A stretch of 64,000 nucleotides of DNA, from assembly GCA_014084085.1 (NCBI GenBank), contig NPFB01000001.1:444277-508276 (forward strand), given 5' to 3'. Positions 1-11,395 of the stretch are shown in pieces. Source of the DNA: Hondaea fermentalgiana. Lineage: Eukaryota > Sar > Bigyra > Thraustochytrida > Thraustochytriidae. A program made the translations under genes and the position numbers. Numbering within the stretch: position 1 is the stretch's first letter; the number at the start of each line of letters is the position of its first letter. The notes beneath the pieces are model-generated. The model was not told the origin of the DNA. It searched no databases and worked only from the letters and a program-made list of their open reading frames with translations.

Positions 1-1337
1 GGCATGATGACCTCGCCGACCATGGCGCCATCGGCGCAGTCGACGATGGTAAATCCGGTGTCGTTGTTGTGGATGGACACAATTTTGAAGACGCGGATGC
101 GTCTTGTTTGACTCATTTGTTTCTTGAGCCCGTCGAGGTCGTCATTGTCGATGTCGCGATCATCATCGCCGCCGCCGTTTCGAGTTTTTGAGGCAGACTT
201 TACGGCCCCGCCAAATGCGTCCTCATGGAGGGCCGAGATGGACCATGTGAACATTTCGTGATTGATGTTGTATTGCAGACCGCGCAAGTGCGGAGATGCT
301 TGGTGAAAGGCCCGCACCCAGGCTGCGAACTCGACCACGCTAGGAACAGCGAGTACGCAGTCGATGGCGCCTTCCTCGGCGAGGATTTCCATGATAAAGT
401 GCCGGGGCGGTGATGGCCGGCTGCCTTTGTACGGCTGAATTTTGAAGATGCTGGCAAGATTGATACGATGGGTAGCGGACGTGTTTGACAAGCCTGCAAA
501 GTCGGCTGCGACTGCGCGCTCGCTGCATGGACCGAAGGCAAACAGACTGTTATTGTTCTCGAGTTTGCAAAAGAAGCGTTCAAAGCGACCAGTAGTTGCA
601 ACACCACTAACCTTTGTGCCTCCTCGTTTGTCACCAAAGGTGCCCCTTCTTACATGAGGGCCATCGTCATTGTTTTCGTCATCGTCAATATCATCGTTCT
701 CTTCGACGCTGTCCTGGTTTTGATATTCGTCGTCGTCACTGTGGTAGCGACGTGTGACCTCGAGGACGCGAAGAAAACCCGAAAGGGTAGCTGTATCTGT
801 GCCGTTGGTGGGAGCATTTTTCGTGGGTTTCTGCTTTGATTGGCCTTGTTCGGCGTCGGGGCTGACGAGACCCGTTTCGGCGCTCTGAGTACCGGTGGTT
901 CCCTTTGGGGCAAAGTAGGAACTCGCTGCAAAGCTCATGATGGGCTCTCGCGATCGAGCAAATTTAGCGTGGTTTTTGCGTCGGAGCTCCTGTAGCAGCG
1001 GGGGTGCCTGTGGCTGAACGGGCCGTAGAGTACTACGCATTTTGATGGTGACCTTGTACTCGCCCTGATTGAAGAGCGGGTTCTTGTTGCGGCGTTTCAT
1101 AACATGGGCAACTTCGAGGGTCCCTTCTTGCGCCACGGGGACGAGGGTCTGGTCGTGGAAAAAGACGAAGCCGCGCGTCACCTTGTCGCCGAGGAAGTCA
1201 TCGATATGTTTGCGAAGGTCTGCTACCGTCCGTACGGCCTCAAACTCTTGTTTTTCAAGCGCGACAACGCCCAGGTTTCTGCGCGGGAGCACGTTGAGCT
1301 CCTGCGAGCCGGAGAGCTCCACGAAGATCTTGGGCAT
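1..1337 (-). CDS. PH-domain protein, N-terminal part (runs off left edge)
   Basis: The reading frame is open from the ATG at 1337 to the window edge: 445 codons without a stop, so the C-terminus is missing. Residues about 1-100 form a compact segment (starting MPKIFVELSG) that could be a ubiquitin-like or Ras-association-like beta-grasp fold; this is weak. A PH-like domain runs from about residue 187 (GFLRVLEV) to about 350, with a long acidic insertion (Asp/Glu/Asn-rich, about 205-225) in the first loop. It resumes with RFFCKLENN and LASIFKIQP and ends in a helix with the characteristic Trp (EFAAWVRAFHQA). PH domains bind phosphoinositides or proteins at membranes, so a signalling or trafficking adaptor is likely; the partner is unknown. 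The upstream (right) side is a 12.5 kb repeat-rich spacer shared with a divergent + strand gene. Confidence 0.75.
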   Translation of the reverse strand, partial: MPKIFVELSGSQELNVLPRRNLGVVALEKQEFEAVRTVADLRKHIDDFLGDKVTRGFVFFHDQTLVPVAQEGTLEVAHVMKRRNKNPLFNQGEYKVTIKMRSTLRPVQPQAPPLLQELRRKNHAKFARSREPIMSFAASSYFAPKGTTGTQSAETGLVSPDAEQGQSKQKPTKNAPTNGTDTATLSGFLRVLEVTRRYHSDDDEYQNQDSVEENDDIDDDENNDDGPHVRRGTFGDKRGGTKVSGVATTGRFERFFCKLENNNSLFAFGPCSERAVAADFAGLSNTSATHRINLASIFKIQPYKGSRPSPPRHFIMEILAEEGAIDCVLAVPSVVEFAAWVRAFHQASPHLRGLQYNINHEMFTWSISALHEDAFGGAVKSASKTRNGGGDDDRDIDNDDLDGLKKQMSQTRRIRVFKIVSIHNNDTGFTIVDCADGAMVGEVIM

Positions 1338-1782
1338 CGCGTCACAGCCCAGCCCAGCGCAGCCCAGCGCAGCACGACCCCACACAACTTCGCGCGCCTG
1401 CGTGCAGCGACCAGCGGTGTGGCGCCCTCCCCCGGCCGCCCCCCCGCTCTCGCGCCCTCGCGCCCTCGCGAGGCCCAGTTCGTCCCCTGCGCGCGAGCTC
1501 GCCAGCCTAGCTAGCCTCTTTGCCTTTGCTCTGCTCGCCTCGCCCGTCCGAAGAGTGTGCGCACGTGCCGCTCGGCGCGGCGCGATCGAGTCGCCTCCTT
1601 TCGGAGACGGGCAAGCGCACGGGGGACGCCGCCGCAGCGCCCCGCTCGCTGCCGTCGCAGCCCTGCCGCGCGGGCCCCGCCTCTGCCTGCCTGCCTTCTT
1701 CGCCGAGCGGGACGCAGCGTGCGTGCGCGTGCGCGCGCGAGCGAGTGAGATTGGGATAACTAAATAAACAGCCAGCGAGAGG

Positions 1783-1833
<51 letters not shown>

Positions 1834-1876
1834 AGCAAAAAGAAAAGAAAAAAAAGAAAAAGAAAAAGAAAAAGAA
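1783..1876. repeat. (GAAA)n array followed by an A-rich GA tract
   Basis: About 13 copies of a GAAA unit (1783-1834) run directly into a degenerate purine-only tract of A-runs broken by single G. One strand is therefore purine-only for about 90 bases. It lies inside the long spacer. Confidence 0.85.
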
Positions 1877-3685
1877 ACGGAGGGCGCACGCACGGCGAAA
1901 ATTGTTTCCCCGTCTCAGGGCTTGGCGCTCCTCTCGGAGCTCCCCCGCCGCCTGCCAGTTTTCCCGACCGCAAAGGGAGCTATAATCCCCGTTCTCCCGG
2001 GGACGCGGGCGTTATGGGCGCCTGACTGGCACGATCTGGGCGCGCGCCCCGAGTCCGCGCGGCGGCCTGCAGCGCGACACTCGATTTTCGCGAGTGGCCC
2101 TGGGTTGCTGCTCCTCCGCGCGCACGTCACGCGGGCCGCTACTCACTCGCGCCGGCGCCTCCCTCCCGCCCGCCCAGCCAGGCCCCGTCTTCTCGTTCCC
2201 GTGCACGCGCTTGCACCGAGGCGGCTCTTCTTGTTGTTGTTGTTCTTCTTCTTCTTCTTCAAGTTCTTCTTCATGATGATGTCAATCGACGCTGCACATG
2301 GCCGAGCGCAAGTTTCCGTCGCCCATCTGTCGCCGTTTCTCTCGCGAGCCTTGCCCGGCGAGGCCTTGTCGTGCTCGGCGACGTGATGCGATGCGCTGTC
2401 GTCGGACTTCCACCACTGTACGCGCTTGCGAGGGCGCAATGGAAGGGCCTACAGACGGTCAGCAAGACAGCGAAACCGGGTGTATCACGCGGCAGGCGGA
2501 ATGTCTGTCACCAGCGAGCGGCAGAACGACGGCGACGAAGTCAACTAACGCATGCAAATTGACAGAATGTTGCAACTATACCACCACAACTGCACGCCAA
2601 TAGGCGCGTATACCGCTGCAGCTGCTGACTACCGCGTTCGAGTCCGCGTTCGCGTGGCAGTGGCTGGCGGGGCGTGGCTGGCGGGCTGGCTTGCCTCGCT
2701 CGGCAATCAGGAAAATCTCCGTCAGGTCAGTCCAGTCGCTTTTTTGCAGGCCAGCGGTCGCGCCACGGCCCACGAAGAAATGAACGAAATGCTTGCGATC
2801 AGCACCCGCTCCACATCCATATCCAGGTCCGCGACGACAAACTCTTGGGCGCGTCTCAGGCACCGTGACACCCGAGCCTCCGTCGGCCGGTCGGCCGGTC
2901 GGTCGGTCGATCGGTCGCTAATCCGCATGTACTATTTCAAGCTCCGCTCTAGTTGCTTGCCATTGAATGAGGACACGTCGTCGCTTGTACTTGGGACAAT
3001 TTTTCAGCCTCACCTCGCCTCGCCTCGCCTCGCTGGGCCAAAAAATAATACTCGGCCTCAAGTCTTGCTTTGCTTTTCCGCTTCGCCCTACCCCTGGCCA
3101 TGGCTGGCGGAGCAAACCCAGTGCGCGTCGTTGCGCCACGCAGAGCCGCTCTATCTCGGTCCTCGCGGTGGAAAAGGTACAGGGTAGCAGGCTCGACGCG
3201 CTGCGGTTGGTGCTGCGGTGAAGCCGCCCAAAACTCCGCGCCTCGTGCCGCCGCTTTTGGTGGCTTTGGTGCGAGTCTGGACCCAGGGTCGGCCGCGTGC
3301 TGGGCCTGCGATTGCGACGCCCATTTGGTGGCGATCGTAGCGACGCTGGCAGCGCGGCGGGGAAGGGGAAATAGGGCCCCGGCCTCGCCCGCGACGGCTC
3401 CTCGCCGCGGGTGAGAAGTCGCGGGCCAGAGCGGCTCGAAGACCTGGCTGCTGCACTTTGGTGCACGTTTTTACGCACTACGCACTGCGCATGCATCGCA
3501 TGCACGATGGCGGTTGCTGCGCCGTACCTCGCTCGCCAAGGTCAAGGCTATTCCATTCATTCATTTTGGCTCGATATTTACTTTGGAGGGGAGGGCCAGG
3601 GGGGATGAATTCATGCCCCGAGCGACGATAGCTTTGCTTGCAGGCATTTGTCTGAAATTTATCAGCCTATGCCGCGCATGTCTCG

Positions 3686-3686
3686 C

Positions 3687-3725
<39 letters not shown>
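3686..3725. repeat. (AGC)n trinucleotide array
   Basis: About 13 uninterrupted AGC/CAG units, in a stretch with no supported coding frame. Confidence 0.9.
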
Positions 3726-3729
<4 letters not shown>

Positions 3730-4530
3730 GCAGCGGCGGCGGCGACCAAACAAACTTGGGAGCTTGATATGCGACAGATGCCCAGCGTGCCAGTGTGCTT
3801 CGGCCCAAAACAACATACCTCCTCGCCTCGCCGCAGTACACCAGTGTCTTAGCCGCCGTCCACCCGCAGCAGTCGCTTTCGCTTTCGCCTTGCTGGCTGG
3901 CTGGCACGGCTGGCACGTCTGGCGAAATGACTGCAGTCCGCGGCCCTGGCTCCAGGCTCGCGGCGACGGCAGCCGCAGCCGCTGCCGCAGCCATCCGGAT
4001 GGCCAGCCACCACCGGTAGCAGAGGGCCTTTCTTTCTTTTGTTTCTTTCCACTCCTTCTTTCTTTCATTCCGGGACCGACCGGGACCAGGACCGGGACCA
4101 GCTGGTGAAGGAGCGCTGTGGAAAGCAAGCTATAGCTGCAGCGACGCAAGCTAGAGCTCTCCGGCCAGAGCAAGCCGAAGCTAGAGCACGCACGCGGAGG
4201 AAGCTGGCGGGAGAGGGGCCAGACAGAGACAGCCACAGACAGTCCATCGTCGTGCCGCGAGGGAGGTTGATTGACTGTGAGGCCGCAGCGGCTCTCCGGC
4301 CTCGCCTAACGTGCGAGTCAGCCACAGAGTTGCCAGTGCCAGCAGGCAGCCAGCAAGCAGCCAGCAACAAGACTGGTCGCAGAAAGACGACTTTGCGAGA
4401 ACGTCTCTCGCGGCGGTTGGGCTCTGGTTGAGGGCTGGTCTCCTGACAATCTACTCGAGTGGGCGGAAGATGAGCTTGTGAGCTTCCCTTCAGTCGTGCC
4501 GTCACGAGGCAGCTAGTTTCTTGAGCGTGG

Positions 4531-4614
4531 TTAGGCTTGGCTTGGCTTAGCATGGCTTGGCTTAGCTTGGGTTGAGTTGGCTTGGCTTGGGTTGGGTTGG
4601 GTTGGACTTGCGCT
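4531..4614. repeat. degenerate CTTGG/GTTGG pentanucleotide array
   Basis: A run of GGCTTGG, GGCTTAG and GGGTTGG variants. The dominant unit is five bases, with substitutions turning CTTGG into GTTGG towards the right, so this is an ageing pentanucleotide satellite. Confidence 0.75.
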
Positions 4615-6605
4615 TGGGTTGAAGTGGCTGGCTGGTGGCTCGGCTTGTGAAGTAGTAGTAGTAGACTCCAGTCAGTTCCGTGTATGCAATGCGAACCACC
4701 ACCATCACGACTACCAAGGGCGTTAGTAGGCAAGGGCGCAGCGCAGATGCCAAGTAGAGTCGCCTTGCGTGGAACAGAGCTTATCACAGGCGGAAAGGCA
4801 GGCACTGGCAGCAAGCTGCGTCCTGGACGTGAGCGGCAAAGGACGAGCGTGGTGTCGCCAGGCAGGCCGGCGGCGCTGCGGCCGCCCTTGAAAAAATCGG
4901 GAAAATGGGAAGAAGGGGGACGGACCAACTCTTCCAAGTGCGCGCGCCGGTGGACACCGACTCGTTTGGCGGCGCCCATCCCGCGCTGGCTGTGGCCAGT
5001 CGGCTGGCGCGCACTCCCTGCATTCCACCATCCATCCATCCATCCATCCCCCGGCCGGCAGCTGGCCGCCGCTGGTCACGGCCTTCGCCACAGCCGCTGC
5101 CTCCGCGTCCTTTGCCATTTTTTTGGTTTAAATTCTCCGCGAGACAAGTCCGAAGCGGCCGGGAGAACGTGGCCAGCGCGGTGGCCGGGCCTGCGTTGAG
5201 GGGGTCACAAGTGGGTGCTGCAGCTGCCACTGGCACCGCAGTGGCCACACCGCGCGCGCACAGTAATTACCGGTGGGGGGCGAGCTGTGGGCCAGACTGA
5301 GTCGATTGGGGTCTTTCTTTTCCCCCTTTCGGCGACGTTCCTCTTCCTGGCTCGCGCGGCCCCAGCGAAGTCCAAGATTGCACCTACGATGCTCTCTCTC
5401 GCCTGCGACTGCGACTGCGAGCGGCAGTAGCTTGCTCGATCGAGGGAGCAAGTGACGGGCGCTGCCGGCGCGGGCTGCAGAGGCGCCGCCGGGACGCAGC
5501 GCTGCCGGCGGACGCAGACGGAGCCCTTGCTTCCTTCGCGCGCTGAGCGTCCAAAAAGAAATGCCTGATTGTGAGTGGTGGCTTGGGTGGACGGCCCCAG
5601 AATTGATTTTGCAACGCAGCGACGCCGGTCCTGCGGGTGTGCAAGCACCATTGGGCAGTGGCAGCAGGCAGGTCCATGGTCCGCCTACCCGTCCGCCGTC
5701 TTGCGCAGAACAAAAGAAATAAATTATAAGCGTAGTCATGCAGCAGCAGCACAGCAAGCAGTCAGCAGCGTGATATGGCCTCGTTCACTCTTCTCATTTC
5801 AAGAGCCGCGTTCGGCATGTGGCTCGTCGTCTTGCGACGTGACAGGCAGTACCATAGAGTACGAGCGAGAGAGAGAGAGCGAGAGAAATATGGAGTGGAA
5901 GAGTGAAAGAACTCGCACTGCGCGTGCTCGTGCGCGCGCGAGGGGGGGGGGAGGGAGAGCCTGCGCGGACCTCTTTTCCTTGCCAGTTCTTTCGATAATT
6001 CTTGTAATTTTCATCTCCCAACGTTTTCTCCCACTGACCTTATGTTTTGACCAAGTTGACTTGACCCATCACCACCGCTTGCCGCCGCTGGCATTCAGCC
6101 AGCCATTGCACCAATGATTACTCCTTGCTCTCCGCGCCATCAATAACTCGCTTGTTTGCCCCTGCGGCCAGGTCCTTGGCATGCCAGCTGCGCTGCGCTG
6201 TGCTGCGCCGTGCCATGCTATGCTATGCTATGCTGCACGACACCTCGACACTGTGGCCTTTCTGGCCGATAGAAGGGCAACGCGCATTCGAAAGCACCCC
6301 AAGCCAAGGCGCGCCAGAGAGACTGCGCGGGCGCCAGGGCGGAAAAACCGGCTCACCGCGCTGGGCTGCGGCTCGCTCGACTCGAGTGCGTGCGGTGCGG
6401 GTGGCGGGTGAGACTCCTCCATCCTCGCCTCCTCCCATCACGCCAGGCCAGCAGCCATGCACGTGCGGTGTGAGCCCGCGCCCGTTTACCTTTTTCGACA
6501 GGCTGCTGCTGCCACTGACGGTGAACGTGCGCGAATTCTACGTGGTCCTTGCGCGGCATGCGTGCGTCCGGCCGCAGGTGCACGGCCAGATGCAGTCTGG
6601 CGTGT

Positions 6606-6668
6606 GCAAGCAAGCAAGCAAGCAAAAGCGAAGAAACTGCTTGCTTGCTTGCTTGCTTACTTGCTTGA
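6606..6668. repeat. opposed GCAA and TTGC arrays forming a hairpin
   Basis: A (GCAA)n array at 6606-6625 is followed after about 15 bases by a complementary (TTGC)n array from 6639. Bases 6608-6625 and 6641-6658 can pair perfectly over 18 bp. Confidence 0.85.
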
Positions 6669-6793
6669 CTGCTTGATTGATCGATCGTCCCAAGAAAGAA
6701 AGTGGGAGCTGGCCTGACGTCGTGTGGCTTGGTTTCGTCTCGTCTTTGGTCTTGGCATGATTTGACGCGACTAATCTGTTTGGTTCACGCGAC

Positions 6794-6999
6794 GCAAGGC
6801 AAGGCAAGGCAAGGCAAGGCAAGGCAAGGCAAGGCAAGGCAAGGCANNNNNNNNNNNNNNNNNNNNNNNNNNNNNNNNNNNNNNNNNNNNNNNNNNNNNN
6901 NNNNNNNNNNNNNNNNNNNNNNNNNNNNNNNNNNNNNNNNNNNNNNAGGCAAGGCAAGGCAAGGCAAGGCAAGGCAAGGCAAGGCAAGGCAAGGCAAGG
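6794..6999. repeat. (GGCAA)n array interrupted by an assembly gap
   Basis: About 53 bases of perfect GGCAA repeat lie on each side of 100 N (6847-6946). Both flanks have the same unit and orientation, so the gap is an unresolved stretch of the same array; 100 N is probably a placeholder length. Confidence 0.9.
6847..6946. other. assembly gap (100 N)
   Basis: Exactly 100 unknown bases inside the GGCAA array; the real length is unknown. Confidence 0.99.
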
Positions 7000-7857
7000 T
7001 ACGAGGAGTCAAGTGACTTCGCTTGACTGCTCGGCCGCCGCCCGCGGCAATTGCCTTTGCTACATTTATCCATCCTAGCTTCCACGCCAGCCCTACTACG
7101 CCAAGCGTTCTTGAGCAGTGCAGAGCAGCCAGCAGCAGCAGAGCCGAGCCGAGCAGATTGGAACAGAGCCTTGCAGTGGTAGTAGGCCAAGGAAGGCAGG
7201 CAGGCCAAGCTTCCTTCCCTCCTCCCCTCCTTCAGGGCCGCCGATCACAAGTGCGCGCTGGCTGGCGCCGTGCCTCCGTCCGCGCCCTCGCCGCCTGGGC
7301 GCGCGAGCCCAGCGACTTGCTCGAAGTGCGCGACGACACGCGAGCGCGCGGCGACGGCGGGCTGCGCGACGCGGCGCGAAAGGAAGGCCGCAGAGCCGTC
7401 GCGCGCCCGGCTCTCCGTCGTTGAGTCTGCTTTCGTGCTGGCTGTGCGAGAGAGCAGAGAGAAAAGAAAAAGAAAAAGAAAGAAAAGAAAAGAACAAAGA
7501 CAAGCGGACGTTGGTCGTTCGCACGAAGGCAAGCCAAGGCAGCCAAGACAAGATAAGACAAGACAAGCCAAGACAAGCCAAGACAGGCGGGAGCGAGCGA
7601 TTGAGCCGGCGCGCGGCCGCCGGCGAACAAACTCCAAACAATCGAGCTCTCGCGCGGTCTCTTTCGCTCAGCAAGCTCGCTCGAAGCTCGTATCGCGTCG
7701 CGTCTAGCCTGCACTGTGAACGTAAAAGGTGGACGTGGAGCGGCGCCCGGAGCGGCGCTTGGTCCACCGGTCACGTCGGCAGGGCGACGACGCGAAGCAG
7801 CGCAAGACGAGACGAGACCGTCGAGGCGAGCTCGCAGTCATCATCAATTAAGTCAGT

Positions 7858-7889
7858 TAGCTAGCTAGCTAGCTAGCTAGCTAGCTAGC
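7858..7889. repeat. (AGCT)n self-complementary array
   Basis: About eight AGCT units. The unit is its own reverse complement, so the array is a perfect palindrome able to extrude a cruciform. Confidence 0.9.
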
Positions 7890-8012
7890 GCAAGCTGTCG
7901 AGGCCCGCAGCGAAAAAGCCCGTCGCTGTCGAGGCAAGCCGAGAAAAACAAACAGCTCTTCCCGGCCGCGGCGGGTGGACGTCTGTTTGCTTGCTCATCT
8001 TGCGGCAGTTGC

Positions 8013-8110
8013 TCGCTTGCTCGCTTGCTTGCTTGCTTGCCAGCTCTTGCTCTCTCTCTGTTTGCCGCTTTACTGTCTGTTTGTCTGTCTGTCTGTCTGT
8101 CTCTCTCTCG
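8013..8110. repeat. (GCTT)n then (TGTC)n arrays
   Basis: A GCTT/TGCC run at about 8013-8042 is followed by a TGTC array at about 8078-8106. They illustrate how differing four-base units sit close together in this spacer. A GCAA array in the opposite sense follows at about 8368-8410. Confidence 0.75.
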
Positions 8111-9204
8111 TGCACGCGCGGCCGCGCACTGTCGACAGGCCAAAAAAGCTCCCTGGGCAGCCAGGCGAGACAGGCGACCCCGAAGCCCGCGCGCAGCACA
8201 GCGGGCGGTCTCGACCTGAAGACAAACCTCGAACAGGCGAAACAGACAGCCAGCGCGGCCCTCGCTCGAGACGCGCGCGAAGCGAGCGAGCGCGCGAGCG
8301 GCGCACCTCGGCGCACCTCTTCATCGTCCATCACAGCTCGAGCCCCTTCCTCTCTCCTCCTGCGCAGGCAAGCAAGCAAGCAAGCAAACAAGCAAGCAAG
8401 CAAGCAAGAGCAAGCAAGCGACAAACAAACTCCAAACAGCAAATCCAGCCGCGCGACCCCTTGTCCTCCTCCCCCTCCTCCTCCCCGCGGGCGGGCGGGC
8501 TGGTTGGCGGGCACTCGCGGCGCCAGGGCTTGCTGCGTTTTCTTGCTTGCTTACTGGTGCGAGACAGGCAGACTCCATTGCGCGGCGCCGGTGCCGACTT
8601 CTTCGTTTACTCCTTCCTGCCTTCGCTCCTCTCCCCTCCTCGCCTCCTCGCCTCTCCTCCTCGCCTCGCCTCGCGGCCCGCGGCCGGCCGGCGCACGGGG
8701 CCCGGCCGGGCCCTCGCTGCGCGGGACCTGTCTGCGCGGCGTCGCGAGATTTGGCGGCGGCGGCTGCGAGTGCGCGCTGGGTTCGGGTGATCGAGTGAGG
8801 TTGACTCTGCCTCGCATTCTTGCATTCACTCATTCATTCTGCCTTTGATCGATCGCCCGCGCAGTCTGCAGGCGGGCGGGCCGCCACGCTCCAGGCCTGC
8901 GCGAGCGCGAGCTCCGCGCGGCCGGGCGCAGGCGAGGCAGCAAGACCCGAACGCGGGGCGCGCGAGCCGCGCGGCGACGCCGGAGGCCCCAGCCTGTCAG
9001 CGCGCCAGCCCGCCAGCCCGGACGCGAGGGAAGCTGGGCGGCGCGAAGAGGCGAGGAGAAGAGCATCGGTCTCGCACTAACTTGCTAGCTAGCGAGCGAG
9101 ACGCCCATCGCTCGAGCCAGCCCGTACACCCCAGCCAAGCTCAGCCCGGCACAGCACAGCACAGCCCAGTCGAGCTCAGCGCAGCGCGACGCGGCGAGAG
9201 CAGG

Positions 9205-9239
9205 GCGAGGCGAGGCGAGGCGAGGCGAGGCGAGGCGAC
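9205..9239. repeat. (GGCGA)n pentanucleotide array
   Basis: About six to seven copies of GGCGA in a C/G-rich context. A short GGCAA array recurs about 250 bases downstream (about 9468-9489). Confidence 0.85.
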
Positions 9240-9302
9240 CAGGCCGCGCGGGCTCGAGGGCACGTTCGCAAACCTGCGGAGGCGAAGCAGGCCAAATACT
9301 GG

Positions 9303-9375
9303 CCGCTAAAAGCAGCCGGAGAAAGAAGGGAAAGAAAGGAAGGAAGAAAGGAAAAAAGAAAGAGGGAAAGGGAGG
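9303..9375. repeat. polypurine tract
   Basis: About 70 bases with almost only A and G on the + strand (AAGG and AAAG variants). Similar tracts lie at about 7450-7500 and 11932-12008. Mirror-symmetric polypurine tracts can form triplex DNA; no function can be assigned. Confidence 0.7.
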
Positions 9376-9649
9376 CACCGAGACGGCACGCAAGCGAGTA
9401 AGCAAGCAAGCCGCGGGTCGCCGGGTCCAGGCTTGCTTTTCGCGCACTCGCTGGCAAGGACCAGGCAAGGCAAGGCAAGGCAAGGCAAGCCGGACAAGGA
9501 GTCCAGGCTCGGCGCAGGAACCTGGCAGCGAGCGAGCAAGCGGGCGAACGCCAGGCCTGCACGAAGGGAGGGAGGAAGCCCGGGCGATTGGATTGGTTCA
9601 TTTGCTGATTGAGAGAGATTGGGCGGGCAAACGAACGAGGTCAGTTTGT

Positions 9650-9653
9650 TGTT

Positions 9654-9705
<52 letters not shown>

Positions 9706-9706
9706 G
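9650..9706. repeat. (TTTC)n array
   Basis: About 14 perfect TTTC units, the longest uninterrupted tetranucleotide array in the window. Confidence 0.92.
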
Positions 9707-10863
9707 GTTGCATTTTTCTTTCTTGGGGTTTGATCTTTTGCCTGGCACAGGCGACAAGTGGCGGGCAGCCTGTACGGCACAAGCAAACTTCGATATTTCG
9801 TGGAGTGCGTGCGGAAGAACACACGCGACGTGGCCTCGCTCGCTCGGCGTGGCCTGCCTGGCTGAATTGTTTCTGATTTGGTGTTGTGGCGTTCTTCTGT
9901 GCTCCTACTACTCCTACTACTACAACACCTCCGCCTGTACCATTGGAATCGCATCGACGTCGACCCTGTGAATCAGCGCTGACCGGGACCGGCCGTCTAC
10001 GCCTCCGTCTCCGCCGCCGGCGACGACATACTCGCATCGCATCGCGTCGCGTCGCCTTGAAGCAGGCGTAGCTTTCTTTTCGTTCGACCCTGTTCACGGC
10101 ATCGCATCGCTTCGCTTGTGCATTCATTATTCATTCGGTCGTTCATCCATCCCGCCGCTCGTCCATCCGCACACGCGTCCATTCAACCCGTGCACCCCCG
10201 CCCCCGTCTCCTCTCCTCCCGCCTGTCGTGTCGTGTCGCGTCGCGTCGAGTCGAGTCGAGTCGCCGGGCATTCATTGCTTGGTTCATCGATTCGTTCATC
10301 CGCTCCTGCCCCGCGGGCGAGGCGCAAGCGGCGCGCGGCCACAGGCCTGGACTCGCAGCGGCCGCCACTTCCCGGTCGCCAGCCGGCGAGGGAGGGAGGT
10401 CCGCAGGCGTGGGCGTGGAAGCAGGGCTAGGAGGCTCGAATCCAGGCTCGGGGCCTGGGGCGAGAGCAGGAAGCACTCGCACGCGGAGAAGGAAACGTCA
10501 CCTCGCGAGGCCAGCCGGGCGAGACGTGCGGGCGCGGTGAGAGTGCAGGCGCGGGCCAGGAGCTTTGGCTTTTGCTTTTGCTCTTGCGCGCGGGCTTGCT
10601 TCTTGCTTGCTCGGTTTGGTCTGGCTTGGGTTGCTTGGAAGGGCCAGGGCGCATCGCGAGCGGGGCCTCGCGCGCTGCTGGTCTGCGCCTCTCGGACGAG
10701 AGAGCGGCAGGCGAAGCCAGGAGAATCGGGAAGCGGAGGGCCCCGCGGAGCCTCGGGCCTGAGCGCCGGAGTAATTTGAATACCTATAGCGCGAGAAAGC
10801 GCGAGGCAGAAAGGGAAAACCGAGGCAGAAGGCGGCGCATTACCTGTCCAGCCCTCACCGCCT

Positions 10864-10889
10864 TGACTGACTGACTGACTGACTGACTG
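10864..10889. repeat. (GACT)n array
   Basis: About six GACT units, preceded by CTTGACT. It lies within the long spacer. Confidence 0.85.
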
Positions 10890-11357
10890 GCAAGCAATCT
10901 CGGGCCGTGACCGCACCGGCTCATTTCCCCACCGCCAACACCACCACCCTTCTTCCTTCCTTGCTTGCTCGCTTCCGTTTTTCTCTACCTGCATAAATAC
11001 CTTCCTACCTACCTGCGCATCGAAAGAGCAAGTGACATAGCGCATCGCGTTGCGGCTGCACACGTCCGGGGTTGATTCAATCGATCTCCGTTCGTTCATT
11101 CATTCTTTCGTTCGTTCATCTGTTCGAACTCAACTCGCGGCGCGGAGGAAGCCCAGATCTCCCGCTGGGCGCGGCGCGAGGTCCCGGAGGGCTAGCTTTC
11201 TTTTATTTCTCCTCTCCGTTCCTTTTCTCGCTTGCTTTCCCTTTCTTTTACTGCCATTCATTCTTTCATTCTTTGGTGGGCGGCGGTGCTTCGACCGTTG
11301 CGCAGGTCCCATCGTCTCCGACTTCGATCTAACGGAGCGAGCGCTCCAGGACGAAGG

Positions 11358-11395
11358 GAACGAACGAACGAACGAACGAACGAACGATCGATCGC
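11358..11395. repeat. (CGAA)n array
   Basis: About eight CGAA units that end by changing to CGAT. A GA dinucleotide array follows at about 11470-11490. Confidence 0.85.

Noticed and set aside
4065..5039. 324-codon open frame on the - strand in the long spacer
   Set aside because: Translation is simple-repeat text (Gln/Pro/Ser from the CTTGG array, poly-Leu) with no domain; overlapping frames on both strands are equally open because of GC content.
7118..8848. Several 200-285-codon frames on both strands
   Set aside because: They are encoded by AGCT, GCTT, TGTC and GCAA arrays; amino-acid composition is that of the repeats and there is no homology-like block.
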